Part shown: one piece after another, positions 37,377-48,839 of the stretch
Position numbering within the stretch: the first letter of the stretch is position 1
Layout: each line of letters starts with the position of its first letter
Assembly: GCA_035235625.1 (NCBI GenBank)
Contig: CP141142.1
Span: 14,600,995 to 14,664,994, forward strand
Length of the DNA stretch: 64,000 bases
DNA from: Saururus chinensis
Lineage: Eukaryota; Streptophyta; Magnoliopsida; Piperales; Saururaceae
Direction: 5' to 3'
Made by a program: the position numbers and the translations under genes
Notes under the pieces: model-generated
What the model was told of the DNA's origin: nothing
Database searches by the model: none
What the model saw: only the letters and a program-made list of their open reading frames with translations

Positions 37377-38160
37377 AGTCAGCCCCAACATCGGTGGCCA
37401 CGACAGTCAGTCCATCTTTTCCCTTCTTCTCCCTCTCTCCTCCCTAGCAGCCCGACCCCGGCCCTAGTAGCCCCGATTGTCGACCCTCTTACTTATGCAC
37501 CAAAACATCCACCACCACTGAAATCCTCTTCTCTCCCTCAACGATCCCCCTCCCTCCTCCCTTTGTCCCTCTGTTGAGCCTCCAACCTTGCCACCCAAGC
37601 CCAACACCTCTTCCTCAATGACGACCCTGCCTTTGCCACATTTGTTCTGCCCCTCTGCATCAAGGAGATTGTCCTTAGTGGGGAGCTCGTTAAAGTCGAG
37701 GAGATCCATTGGATCGTCTAACTCCAGTAGGGAAAAATGGTCATCTGACTCCTCCCAGTCCTCCCCCCTCCCCCTCCTTCCTTGGTGGGCAAGTTTTGTT
37801 TTTCAACCTGGATGGCCCGCTCATCCGGGTCACAAGTTCTACTGACTAGGCTTGAGTGATCCACCTGGATCAACTCCATAACCTGGACAATTTGACCCAC
37901 ACTTTTGACCAGGCCAGGTTAAATGTGGTCGAACTGGCCAAACTGGTCTTCTCATCACCTATCAAAAACTACCCACCATTTCTACTTTTGGCTAGCCATG
38001 AAGGAAACATATGCAACAGTCCTTTCCATTTAAGCCAATCCCCATAATCTTCACATCCATCACCATTAGGGATCAATACTTACCTTTCCAAATTAATACC
38101 TACGAACTATAAATTGTATAATCTTTCTCTCTTTAGCAAATCCGCCAATTAGCTTGCAGT
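37377..38160. other. CT-rich spacer, no gene recognised
   Basis: Pyrimidine-rich on + with overlapping open frames on both strands (37464-37709, 37588-37845), none with a recognisable family. It looks like the continuation of the sequence interrupted by the solo LTR. Confidence 0.4.
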
Positions 38161-38178
38161 CCTACTGCCCTTTACATA

Positions 38179-38310
38179 CATGGGAAGCGTTTTTTATGCT
38201 CCCTGATTCAATGAGCCTAATGCCCTTCACATGGGAAGCGATTTTTATGCTCCCTAATTCAATGAGCCTAATATAACCCATGAATCGGGGAGTACCATGT
38301 TGCAAAGAAG
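38179..38310 (+). repeat. Duplicated MITE-like unit
   Basis: 'gggaagcgttttttatgctcc' (split as gggaagcg + tttttta + tgctcc) and 'aattcaatgagcctaat' recur about 50 bp apart, followed by 'aatcggggagtac'. A related inverted copy lies at 44536-44600 and another relative at 51496-51600. Confidence 0.6.
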
Positions 38311-39490
38311 AGGGCAACACAAACGGAGATGGACGTTAACACCAATCCACTACTACTTACCTACCCTCCTCTATCACTTACACTAAAAAATATCCCGCCT
38401 TTTTCATCACCCGACCTCTGCAGCATGATGTTTTTCCATCACCGGTCCTCTACAGCCCGATGTTTTCACTGGAGGCTACCACGCGCGAGTGGGAAGCTCA
38501 ACTTGTTGGCATATCTCTGCTCCCACTCCCGTTCCTGCTGCATAACACCAGCAACTGCGTAATTCTACTTCAATCAATCTCTCTCTTTAGGTTTCAGTTT
38601 TGACCTGTGTGCTGAATTCACGATTTCTTTTTGAGGAGATTGAACCAACTCCGATTTGGCGGTGCAATTTTTGTTATGTTATATAGATTAAGGGAATGTC
38701 TTGAATCGTAGTGTTCCTGTCGGTTTTCTTAATGTTTCCTTTATTGTGTTCGGTCTCTAGCTTGTTTTTTTCGTTATGCCTATTTGTTGTGATTTATGAG
38801 TACAAATCTTCTAGATTTGTATCTCGAGATTTGATTTTGTCCTTGCTTATGAGCTCTGTGAGGCTATTCTCTTGACGTTGCCTTTATAACTCAACAGTTG
38901 ATTCCGACTGGGGGGAATTCCTATTTCGTTTGTTTTTCATTGCAATTTTTAGGATAACTGGCTTGGTAATATGATTGTACAACTGAAGGACCTTGTAATA
39001 GCTTTTCGTGGCCCATGTTCCCCTCGTCAATTGTTGCTTGCAGCTGCTATGAGTCCTATTGATCCTATGGCATGACCATTTTGTCCATATGAGCATAGAG
39101 CTAGGTAAATGGAAAACACTATAATTTTTTATGCCTATTAAATGCCATGCTTCTTTAAATAAATTGTTGTAGTTTAAAACATGGAGGTTTGAATGGAAGG
39201 AAGGAACGTAAGTCCCTGCAAAAATAAAGACGACCTTATAAAATTTTCTATTATCTATTTTTAGGTTCTTCCATTTAAGAAACTCTACACTTTACCTTCT
39301 AGTTTTTCATTTATAGTGCTAGTTGCATATGTCCACAGGATCTAGTAAAAAAAATGCTTTTTTGTTCGATTGCACACTGGTGTAGATTTATAGTCTGAAT
39401 GGAATATATATCTACTTAGGGTATGCTATTATCTGGCCTACATATTGATTTCCTAACTAGTTGGAAGCTAAGTATGTACTTGAAACCAAT
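38310..39490 (+). repeat. Left arm of a ~1.2-kb inverted duplication
   Basis: It matches the reverse complement of about 43350-44520 over most of its length, for example 'ccacgcgcgagtgggaagct' (with its 'catgcgcgag' variant), 'ctctctttaggtttc', 'cgtggcccatgttcccctcg' and 'cctacatattgatttcctaa'. Divergence is substitutions and small indels. The spacer between the arms is ~3.9 kb. Confidence 0.85.
38971..39104 (+). pseudogene. Conserved small exon, left copy, with stop
   Basis: ATG-led frame MIVQLKDLVIAFRGPCSPRQ, then LLLAAAMSPIDPMA, then TGA (39073-39075) where the right copy has CGA. It ends at a conserved donor (GCTAG/gtaaat). The right copy (43707-43843, minus) has the same exon, 3 bp longer, and is open. 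I do not recognise the family. Conservation of frame and donor in both copies suggests a real first coding exon of a host gene now duplicated; the left copy is broken by a C-to-T change. Confidence 0.45.
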
Positions 39491-40382
39491 CCAACTGGAA
39501 ACTAAATTTCACAAAACATAAGACTTTCTTTTGTTATAAATAGAAAGGGACATATATTTCTTGATAGGCTGCATATACAATAGGTTAGTGGTCACATGTT
39601 AATGACGTTTGAATGATTTGTATAATATTAATATATGCAGTAAAAACGTTGTCCAGTAACACTAATGGCTGCAACTATTGACCAAATCCGGAGACTTGCA
39701 TGATGTGTAAGGACAAGTAAGGCTGCTTTATGTTTTCTCCATACCAAAATCTATATCGCATTTGCTCTAGAAGGATTTTTTACACGCTAATTTGCATGGG
39801 TCCAATGTTCACATGCATCTTAATATTATAAAGTACAAAATATTTGTAACCTTTGGTTACTTCCATTGTACACAAAGAATCAGTAATAATATATTAGATA
39901 ATGTCATCAAAATTTCTGTCATGAGCTACACATGTTGAAGTTATAACTAGTCACTATAGATGTATTGATTTTAATTCTCTTTGTAGCTAGGCATAGTTCC
40001 TAGCAGTTAGTCTACTTATATATGATTTGTGTTGGGAAAGGCGAGTGGCGGCAATAGTTAATGTTTTACTTGACACTTTTTCACTTCTACTGCACCTTTT
40101 TAACATAATAGTTGCAAAGAGAACATTTGGAATTTTACCTATAGATCTTAATTGGTTCATTAAATGTGTGGTTTGAGGGGCATCTTTCAAATGCTAGTGG
40201 TTACATTCTTACTGTTAAAAAAATATTAGTGTTTACGTATAATTATGCCCTAAATAGGGGGTAGAAATGCACACCTGGACTTGATGAGAGGGTCCAAACA
40301 CATAATGTTTCTTTTTCGTTATGATAAAAAGAAGGGTTCTTTTTTCCAATCTTGCTAATTACATTTCCATGGATCTCTACAG
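39491..40382. other. Probable intron or spacer
   Basis: AT-rich, no family signature. It lies between the conserved small exon and the open stretch at 40383-40750. Confidence 0.35.
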
Positions 40383-40750
40383 GATTGTCGAATTGAGATG
40401 GTGCATATAGAGAACCAAAAGTTCTTCTTGTTCATGAGCATTTTATAGAGAATAAAGCTTACAAAGAAGTCAAGTGTGAAGTTAACTAGGGTATGTTTTG
40501 CGAGGAGCTTCTGACCTACAGGCTACAACATATGCAATATCCATGTTGTGTGGAAAAAGAAAATATCACTTCCATACACAATGACCACCCAGTCTTTGCT
40601 CGAAAGGAAAGTGGCTCGCATTTTTCTCTTATTGAACCCATAAAAGCTGAAAGAGAGCCAGGTTGCAAGAATGGGCACAACTCATGCACCGGAGATGCAT
40701 ATCTTCCTAATGCTAACGCTTGCCCTCTTTTTAATAACAAATGTTCTTAA
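40383..40750 (+). pseudogene. Unrecognised coding-like exon
   Basis: It follows a good acceptor (tctctacag). One frame reads EPKVLLVHEHFIENKAYKEV, then a TAG. It continues FCEELLTYRLQHMQYPCC, then FARKESGSHFSLIEPIKAE, and ends NANACPLFNNKCS. The amino-acid make-up and Cys spacing look like true protein. The first ~30 bp need a different frame, and the in-frame TAG breaks it. It could be the 3' exon of the gene whose first exon is at 38971, but the join is out of frame. I do not know the family. Confidence 0.35.
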
Positions 40751-41470
40751 CACCTATGAACTGCCTTTTGTACTTGATGCTTTATTTTAGTGTATTTGTT
40801 GTTGTCTACAAACAATGCCGAATTTAGATTATTGCTTTCTATAAATTTTTTTTACCCATAATGGCGATGATATGGAAGTTTTTGTGCCATGATTGATACT
40901 TGTTATGTGCCTAACCCATGTAGGCAAGATATTATCTCTCATGCAAGGTGGCTCTGGAATAAATTTAGAAGTCATTTTTATTATAGGCAGTTACTATCAG
41001 TCATTAGAAGTAGATGCTAGTTGTGGTAACTGTATATGTGGATTGCTTTTTTTTAAAAACAATATTTTGTATGGGAATTTGTAAGAGAGTATGTAGAAGG
41101 AAGCCAATGTGTGGAGGTTAATAAGTATCTTGTGGTTGTTGCATATGGAGGTTTCAAAGCAAACCATCTCTATTTTATGTCAAATATCAATTCTTGCTTC
41201 TTATATTGTTAAAAAAGGCTGTCAAGGGCAGGCAAGGAAGATCCAAGGCACATGTAGGTTACGTACCAAAAGTATATAACACCTACGATACAAAGACATT
41301 TGGTTATTATATATTTGTTCACTATATATAAATAACAAAAAATCAAAGCAACATTTATAACATGTACATATGCTTTGGTGCCTTGCAAAAATAATGAAAC
41401 ATCTCGTCAAATGATTAATACAGTTTTTTTTAGTTATTTATTTTTAACAAAATAAATATTTTGATGGGGT
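40751..41470. other. No gene recognised
   Basis: AT-rich. Short open frames only, no family signature. Confidence 0.45.
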
Positions 41471-41785
41471 TCAATTTTTCTGCTTGCCTAGTGCTAGACC
41501 AAAATACAAATGAAAATAAAGAATCCAAACTCAAGCACCCATTATTCAATCAAAATCCTCTCATACATATGTTGGTACAAAGAATCATTAGATGACAACA
41601 CCAACAACTTTGCAAGACTTGAGAATTAACCACCTCAACCATCGGTAATAAGCAGATTTGGAGAAGCACGTGACAAGATGAATATCCATTTAAAACCCAT
41701 CTGCAGTATAAGAATTTGGTTAACATTTATTTCTTGCTTGAGTAAATTGAATCTATGAAATGACATGGTATCAGAATGAAAGAAA
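41470..41785 (+). mobile_element. Possible Copia LTR end with primer-binding site
   Basis: 'gaaatgaca' followed directly by 'tggtatcagaatg' at about 41757-41779 looks like an LTR ending CA next to a tRNA-Met primer site. The start of the LTR is not defined and no pol domain follows, so this is only a fragment, if real. Confidence 0.3.
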
Positions 41786-41999
41786 ATCAAACTACCAATT
41801 TCCTTTCTTCCATTCTAGGTTCAGCTACCCATGATAGAAAACTCGCCACATCCTTTCCCATCTATGAAATCAGTATTACAACAAAGCTATAATTCTTGGA
41901 TATCTACATGATTTTGAAATAAAAAAGTAATAAAGTTATATATACACCTTACAAATATATAAAAAATCTGGTAAACCATACTTGGTATCCCGTTGTAGG

Positions 42000-43030
42000 G
42001 ATCCCATCTTCATATTTAACAGATCCATCAATAAACATTTTTGGCATTGCTATCGCAGCACCAGGGAAGGGTTATAGTGAAGACCATCTCAAATCTAATT
42101 TATGATATCAAAGGTTAAGATATGTACTATAGAATCAACTAGAAGGATCCATTCAACAATTTCTTCTCCAAAGCCTTTCATTTCAAAAATAAATACTAAT
42201 TTTGTTCCCAAATGTTACTGACACATGCAGAATCTGAACATGTTTTTCCAACATGAACTAGACAAACATGATTCCGACTATGAACAAAATGCTCTCAGGA
42301 AGGTCACCTACAAAAATATTGGAAGATAGATCCTTGAAAAACCAACAATCAAAACTAGCATAGAAAAAAGTTAGGAGTTTAACTACAGGCCCCGATGAAG
42401 GAACTTAGTTCCATTAGCTCACAAGTTACAAAAGTGAGTCAGTGTGCCTACATGATTATACATCCAAGGTAATAGAGGAGCACAACAAGGGAAGGGAAGA
42501 ACCTTATAATTGTTCTTGAGAAGTAGAAAGGATTATGAATTAACAGTGAGAAATCAGGAAGGGGAATGATAGTATAAAGTGATAATGATCACTTTAAATT
42601 CTATATGTAAAGAAAAAGAAAGCCGAATATCTTACAATGTGGAAAGGTTGAGAAGCTATCCAAACATGTCCTGCAATTGGCCTTGAAGGTGATTGTGGCT
42701 GACATTTCTATTTTCCCCTGTAACAACCAAGACTATCAGTTTTCAGTTTTTATGCATTCTATGTACTTCTTCAACAAGAAGAATAAGAAAAGGTAGTAAC
42801 TCACAGGAGGTTGAGAGAACATTTGAGAAATGGAATACGAAAGACGTCCACTAAAATTATTTCCAACAAGATTGCTGCATTTTGGAAGATATCAAGTGTT
42901 AGCCACCAAATGGTGAAATAAAGAATGTAATATACTAAACTATTAGAACTCACACTTGCTAGACGTTTGGAGGAAGTTGATAAAGCATTTCGCTACCAAG
43001 ATTATTGTTGCTCAAGTCATTGCACACAAT
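42000..43030 (-). pseudogene. STRUBBELIG-receptor-like LRR fragment
   Basis: Minus-strand exon pieces in order are 43024-42967 (NNLGSEMLYQLPPNV), 42880-42800 (NLVGNNFSGRLSYSISQM), 42710-42645 (NVSHNHLQGQLQDMFG, then NLST) and about 42310-42280 (VGDLPESI). They match consecutive leucine-rich repeats of the STRUBBELIG receptor kinase family (LPPN…, NFSG.LPYSISQM, NVSHN.LQGQL.DMFGQL, GDLPESF), split by introns at the family's usual one-repeat-per-exon spacing. Later repeats dissolve into stops, and no transmembrane segment or kinase domain was found. This is a short gene fragment caught between the two inverted arms. Confidence 0.7.
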
Positions 43031-43349
43031 TTAACACAAAATTCACCTCCTATTAGAGCATAAAGAATTTGACAAATTTCATGCAGATTGGCAGGAAGAA
43101 ATAAACATTTCAAAACAATCAAATACTCATAAGATGGTAACAGAGGGCAGCTTATCCAGCTGATAGCCCATGAATCTAGTGAGCCCCATACTTGATAGTT
43201 TACTGAAGACTACATTATAATACATCAATATCTACTTTTATGCCTCCAAAGCCGATACAATCACAGAAAAATACACTTTAAAACACAACACTATTTAGTA
43301 CTTCATGACCCATGTAGCCGCTCCATACCAAAGCGCTCACACATGCGGC

Positions 43350-44520
43350 TGAATATAAATACATACTCAGCTTCCAATTAGTTAGGAAATCAATATGTAG
43401 GCCAGATAATAGCATAGCCTAAGTAGATATATATTCCATTTAGACCATAAATCAAAACCAAAAAGCATCTTTTTACCAGAACCTGTGAACATATGCAATT
43501 AGCACTATAAATAAAAAACTAGAAGGTAAATTGCAAAGTTCCTTAAATGGGAAAAACTAAAAATAGGTATTAGAAAATTTTATAAGGTTGTCCTTATTTT
43601 TCCCTTCTTTCCTTCCATTCAACCCTCCATGTTTCCAACTACAACAATTTATTTAAAGAAGCATGGCATTTAATAGGCATTAAAAAGTTCAGGGTATTCC
43701 ATTTACCTAGCAGTATGTTCATATGGACAAAACGGTCGTGCAATAGGATCAATAGGACTCATAGCAGCAGCAATCAACAATTGACGAGGGGAACATGGGC
43801 CACGAAAAGCAATTACGAGGTTCTTCGTCGGTTGTACAGTCATATTACAAAGTCAGCCAGTTATCCTAAAAAGTGCAATGGAAAACAAACCAAATAGCAT
43901 AAAACTGAATTCCCCCCAATCAGAATCAAGAGCTGAGTTATAAAGGAAGCGTCAAGAGAATAGCCTCGCAGAGCTCATAAGTAAGGACAAAACCAAATCT
44001 CGAGATATAGATCCACAATCACAACAAATAGGCAGAACCAAAAAAAAAAGCTAGAGACCTAATACAACAAAGGAAACACAAAGAAAACTAACAGGTAGAC
44101 TACGATTCAAGACATATTCTCTCAATCCATATCACATTACAAAAATTACACAGCCAATCTCCACAAAAAAAAACTGCAAATTTAGTGCACATATCAAAAC
44201 AGAAACCTAAAGAGAGAAATTACTTGAAGTAGAATTATGCAGTCGCCGGTGTTCTACAGGAGGAAGGGGAGGGTGAGCATAGATATGCCAAACAAGTTAA
44301 GCTTCCCACTCGCGCATGGTAGCCTCCGCTGAAAAAATCGGGCTGTAGAGGTTTGGTGATGGAAAAAACTTCAGGCTGCAGAGGTCCGGCGATGGAAAAA
44401 AACTTTGGGCTGCAGAAGACCGGAGATGAAAAAAGGCGGGATTTTTTTTGGTGTAAGAGACAGAGGAGGGAAGGTTAGTAGTGGGTTGACGTTAACGTCT
44501 GTCTCCGTTTGTGTTGCCCT
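43350..44520 (-). repeat. Right arm of the ~1.2-kb inverted duplication
   Basis: Reverse-complement partner of 38310-39490. Extra copies of the 'ccatcaccggacctctgcag'-type phrase occur here (three, against two in the left arm). Beyond 44520 the MITE-like unit (44536-44600) is also shared, so the duplicated block includes it. Confidence 0.85.
43707..43843 (-). CDS. Conserved small exon, right copy (open)
   Basis: ATG at 43843 on the minus strand. The frame reads MTVQPTKNLVIAFRGPCSPR, then QLLIAAAMSPIDPIARPF, then CPYEHTA, and ends at a GT donor (GCTAG/gtaaat). It is in the same frame as the left copy but without the stop. The family is unknown to me. Downstream exons should lie at lower coordinates; only the STRUBBELIG-like fragment and unrecognised sequence are there. 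It may be the first exon of a real gene or of a duplicated fragment. Confidence 0.4.
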
Positions 44521-44600
44521 CTTCTTTGCAACGTGGTACTCCCTTATTTGTTTATATTAGGCTCGTTAGGGACCATAAAAAAGTGCTTCCCTTGAGTTTG

Positions 44601-45164
44601 ATTTTTGAATGTGCCAATGAGAATTTTCTACTACCTTTCTTTCCAAGAAATTTGGGTAAGCTGGGACTCTTTGAAATTGGCTGCCGGATGAAACTGGCGA
44701 ATCTTGATCTTCCACTTACATGTACAATTTTCTATTCTTCATTAGCTTCTAATTGCTTGAGCCTCGTTGAATCCATTTGAATAAAATTCCTTTATTAACG
44801 CTCCAAGTGGGCCTCCACAAGAATTAAGCTAAGAAACCTTATAAAGAACAGTAAAAGCTTAATAAAGAATTAGCTTGTATAAAAGTAAGATTAAAATGCT
44901 AAGATTAAGGGCATATAAATGTAAATATTTTATGAATATCAAATACCCCAAAACTTGGATTTTGCTAGTCCTCAACTAAAACGAAAACTAAAAACAAAAT
45001 TCAAAACAAATCTAACTAGTCTACATTTGCAAGAAAATCATAATTGTATTTAGTGTATGAAACAAGTATTTAAACTCTTACCTTTCATAATTAATTGATG
45101 AGTTCTAGTCTCGTAAGGGTATTAAAATTTATTTTGTTATTTTCTTTTTGGTTTATTCTGGGCT
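44601..45164. other. No gene recognised
   Basis: AT-rich spacer. The open frame over 44511-44780 runs through the MITE-like unit and has no family. Confidence 0.45.
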
Positions 45165-46510
45165 TAGATATAACATACAGATAATATCCCATAGGGTAAA
45201 CACTATGGCAAAATATGATAAATGTTCAACTGACTTGTTATCTACTAGCTCAAACATAGAAAATATGTCAAAACCTTCGGGTCTCAAGCTCACAAAGTTA
45301 TCATATAAGCTTTGCTTATAATTCAAGCTTGAATTTAAATAATTTATGCATGTAGAACTATGCCATAAAATATTTCAATCTTTTACTCTTCCACTTATAA
45401 ATTTGAAGTTGAGCCCATTCCGAACCCCTAGTTTGTTAGGGTAGCACGTTTTACTTAACCTATCTAACTCATAATCATAACTCATCATACAACAATTCCT
45501 TGCATATTTATATATTCTCCGTCATCCGCCGTATGGCCAAATTATCATAATCAAAAGTCATCAAACTAAGCTCCTTAGAGCAAACACCAATTATCACCCT
45601 CTTACATATACCTTACTTATATTATATTTACTTTCTACTTTATAGTAAGTATGTTATGTTTTTATAATTATGTAGCACTCTAACTATGTAACAATCAACC
45701 ATAAGGCACCCAACCTCATATCCACTTATTTGTTAAACACCCAATGTGCACTCTGATCCAAACCAATCCACTCCAATTCTCTTTCATCAAACTTACATCC
45801 TCCATCTTCTATTATACGGTTACACATCCACAATAAATTTATACAGAACCCTCTGTCACTTCTTACATTTCATTGCCCATACATTTACCCTACACACACA
45901 CACCTATCATCGTGCATGTGTGTAGCCATCATACATGTGTATGCCCATCATGCATAAGTATAACATACACATACTTCCATACATACCTTACCAATATACT
46001 CTAGCCATCACTAGCATATACATAATCTACATACATTAAACGTACTTTTCTCTTACATGCATGTCCTATGCATTTTCTAACATTCCATGATTTATCTTCT
46101 TTCAGTCTTACATCATGCAAATGGATTGTCACATAATACTCAAATTATTGAATTATACAATCCTAGCATGGTGCTACACATTTAAAGCATACTATCATGA
46201 AATTACAAGTTAAAAGCTTCTCTACCTCATGGTGGTAATGTTGAAGAAGGAGTTGGCAACCAAAAACATTGCCCAACTGAGAGAGTTATAGTTTCAAACT
46301 TTAGAAAATGTCAAAAGTAATCATAACAAGATGGGGGTAATAGTGCAAATCCGCTATCTACATTGGCGCACTAAGGTATGCCGGGAGCAAGGTTGGGCCG
46401 AAAGGGGTGGTAAGTGTGACTGAGAAGCCAAGGGTGGACTAAATGGAAATCGGCCGGTGGCTAAGAGGCACTCGGCTGGCCACAAGATACTAAAATCAGC
46501 CATAGAAAAA
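45165..46510 (-). repeat. Diverged partial copy of the long Gypsy LTR
   Basis: It is collinear with about 20285-21860 of the nested element's 5' LTR. Shared phrases include 'ttataattcaagcttgaatt' (or 'ttataattcaagtttgaatt'), 'accctctgtcacttctta' and 'ctagccatcactagca'. It is more diverged than the two LTRs of the nested element are from each other, so it is an older insertion of the same family. Both ends are truncated. Confidence 0.7.
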
Positions 46511-46584
46511 TCATAGAAAAACCTATAATTCTAGCCTATGAACTTCTTGATCTTGAACTTCCTATCTTCCGTCATCATAACATT

Positions 46585-47335
46585 CATCCAATCCTGAAAC
46601 TCTAATACCATTTGTTGTAATTATAATACCCACTAGAATCGGTTTAGTCCATAATCTATGTAGCGGTAAGGATCCTTGTGAGGAACAAATATGAGCAAGA
46701 AAGACAATCAAGAGAGACCACACCTAATTTTATGTGGTTTGGCAATGGGTACCTACATCGACCGGATAAAACAATTTCCACTATTCAGCAAGGAGAACAA
46801 TACAAGATGATTACAACTTTTACAAAGCTTCTTCCATAGCCAACAACACCCAAAGGAAGAAGAAAGCCTTGTATACCCGCTGGCGACATACAAGCTCACA
46901 TTTCATTATTTGTTGAAGGAAATCTCATGATAGCCAACCATGAAGAGTCCAAATAAGGCAATTTTTGTATTCTTTTATACAATTGATCGATCTCTCTTTG
47001 CTTCAGCTAGTATTGAACGTGGGGTGATCAATCGGTCTATACCATCGGACTATCGCCAAATGCCTTAGCCTAATTTTCAATGTATCTAAAACATGTGTTG
47101 ATAGATCGATCTACTAGTGATCAGTTGCCCAACACCTTGGGCTTATTTTGAACATAGCGATTTGGGTGCCCGTCGATCAATTTGGCATCGATCAATTGCC
47201 CAACACCTGTTTGTCCAATGGACATGTGGTGCCAATTGGTCACGCTTGTGCACCGATTGATTGCTCCAACATGAACTGTTTTCCATAACTTACAGCCAGA
47301 GGAGGAAATTTTCAATGAATAACGACTAGGGCATC
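46585..47335 (-). mobile_element. Copia-like LTR fragment with primer site (minus orientation)
   Basis: The reverse complement around 46580-46612 reads TGGTATTAGAGTTTCAGG directly after an LTR end TTACAACA, as expected for a tRNA-Met primer site. The LTR begins TGTTGTAATT on + at 46613 and contains 'ttatgtggtttggcaatggg' and 'gaacaatacaagatgattac', phrases typical of plant Copia LTRs. The outer end near 47335 is a guess. No pol is attached; the interior was replaced by other sequence. Confidence 0.5.
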
Positions 47336-48110
47336 AGGGTACCACAGTGGTGATGAGATGGCTTAAAACTACCGATGGAATGGTTGGCCTTGGCTGTAGA
47401 GCCAATGCTGGCAGCAACAACAACTTGGGTGGCAGCGAGGGCAGCCTTGGTGATGACAACAGAAGCCTTCGCAGTGGCTAGGGCTTCCTCTTCCTTTTTC
47501 ACTATGTTTTAAGAGAAGCAACCAATTTAGCGGTAACTATGGATAAGTAATTGTATTCATGTTATTGCTATTCTATTGAAGAAGAAGAAATGCTTTATAT
47601 CTATCTTTTCTCCCTCTAATTGTTGTAATTACATATGTTACTTGTGAAAGACGAAGGTTATGTACGCATGTAACCAAATTCATCTAGCGTAATTGCATTT
47701 CAACAATTTCATTATGCATCAATATCACTAACCTTAATTCATTGACGAACTAGAAAGGGCCGCTTTTTTATTTCCTAAAGCAAACAACTACACATCCAAC
47801 AAACAAACAAGAGATCTATAGTCTTAAAAAGCAAGATAAAAAAAATAGATGAGATCATAAACGTCTATGTCTGCAACGTAAGTTTGTTTGCATGCTTCCA
47901 AATAGAACAAAGCTCATTGTGTAAAACTACAACATGTGCTTTTCATTTGGAAGAAATGAATGGACGAATAAGATTGCATGTCAATGGGAGGTTAGTAAAA
48001 ATCATTTATCACATGGGTGGAAGACAAAATTTAACTGAGGTAATATTATGTTGTATGATCGTTCCCCTTCATCGAGATTTATGTACAAAATCGACTATTG
48101 CAATTATTTA
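47336..48110. other. Spacer, no gene recognised
   Basis: It includes an Ala-rich minus frame near 47340-47510 and a + open frame at 47884-48111, neither with a recognisable family. Confidence 0.4.
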
Positions 48111-48113
48111 ATA

Positions 48114-48315
48114 CTCTCTCCCTCTTAAATTAATAGCTCTATTTTACAAAAAAGTTTGTTCTATATTAATAATTCAATTTTGTTATATTTAAGTGGTTGG
48201 GTACGTCAAAAAGTGTGTCATAAGCTTATTATTCCTTCTCTTACATAAAGGTTTCATCATTTTAATAACAAATACTATTTTTTTAAATGTACCTATTAAT
48301 ATTGGACAGAGGAAG
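48114..48315. mobile_element. Stowaway-like MITE upstream of TPS copy 2
   Basis: 202 bp between TA dinucleotides (48112-48113 and 48316-48317). Ends: CTCTCTCCCTCTTAAATTAA on the left and TTAATATTGGACAGAGGAAG on the right, imperfect inverted repeats of the CTCCCTCCGTCCC type. It lies about 520 bp upstream of the TPS start codon. Confidence 0.75.
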
Positions 48316-48617
48316 TACGTAGTTATATATCCCAAGTTCTTTGGCCATTTGAGATCATCTCTATGGGATGTCCTAACTAAATTTGAAGAGATTAGATATT
48401 TATAATAAGGTGGAAAAATGATTGAGGGTTATTAACTTTTACACGTGAAAACTCTAGTTCATCATTTTAATCCCATTAATAAGTGGGATTAGCATCACAC
48501 GATTGAGAACTATCCCAAATTCTTAGGCCATCTGAGCTGCCAGTTCGAACATGTGTGTGTTGGCCCTGGCTGTCGCCATAAGTTTTGACATGGGTACGTC
48601 TTCTTTTCTAACCACAC

Positions 48618-48745
48618 AAAAGGAAGGTTGTGTGATACACATTTACCACTTTCTAGATAAGTCAATAATGACATTTCTACGTAAAAAAGAAAGATTGTGT
48701 GATACACATTGATCACTTTCCTGAGATGTCAATAATGTCATTTCC
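48618..48745 (+). promoter_or_regulatory. Direct repeat in the TPS copy 2 promoter
   Basis: 'aaggttgtgtgatacacatt' and 'aagattgtgtgatacacatt' start about 66 bp apart. Each is followed by 'accactttc' or 'atcactttc' and 'gtcaataatg(a/t)catttc'. Two ~60-bp copies at ~90-220 bp before the ATG might duplicate a regulatory segment. I saw no matching array before TPS copy 1. Confidence 0.7.
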
Positions 48746-48796
48746 AGGAGAATGAGGGAAGAAATTTCAGGCATTGCTTGTGCCGAAAAGTGACAC

Positions 48797-48804
48797 TATA
48801 AATA
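48797..48804 (+). promoter_or_regulatory. TATA box of TPS copy 2
   Basis: TATAAATA 36 bp before the ATG, in the same context as the box of TPS copy 1 (CACTATAAATA). This leaves a very short 5' leader. Confidence 0.65.
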
Positions 48805-48839
48805 GTCCTGGCTTCATCAAGTGTAGAGAACCAAAGTCG

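Noticed and set aside
33330..37960. Possible inverted ends at 33330-33420 and 37830-37960 around the solo LTR
   Set aside because: Both have 'ggtc…caggtt' words, but I could not align them convincingly as inverted repeats.
47884..48111. 75-residue + frame, at first considered a B3-like fragment
   Set aside because: One alternative frame vaguely suggests a W…GW spacing, but there is no convincing motif and a stop interrupts it.
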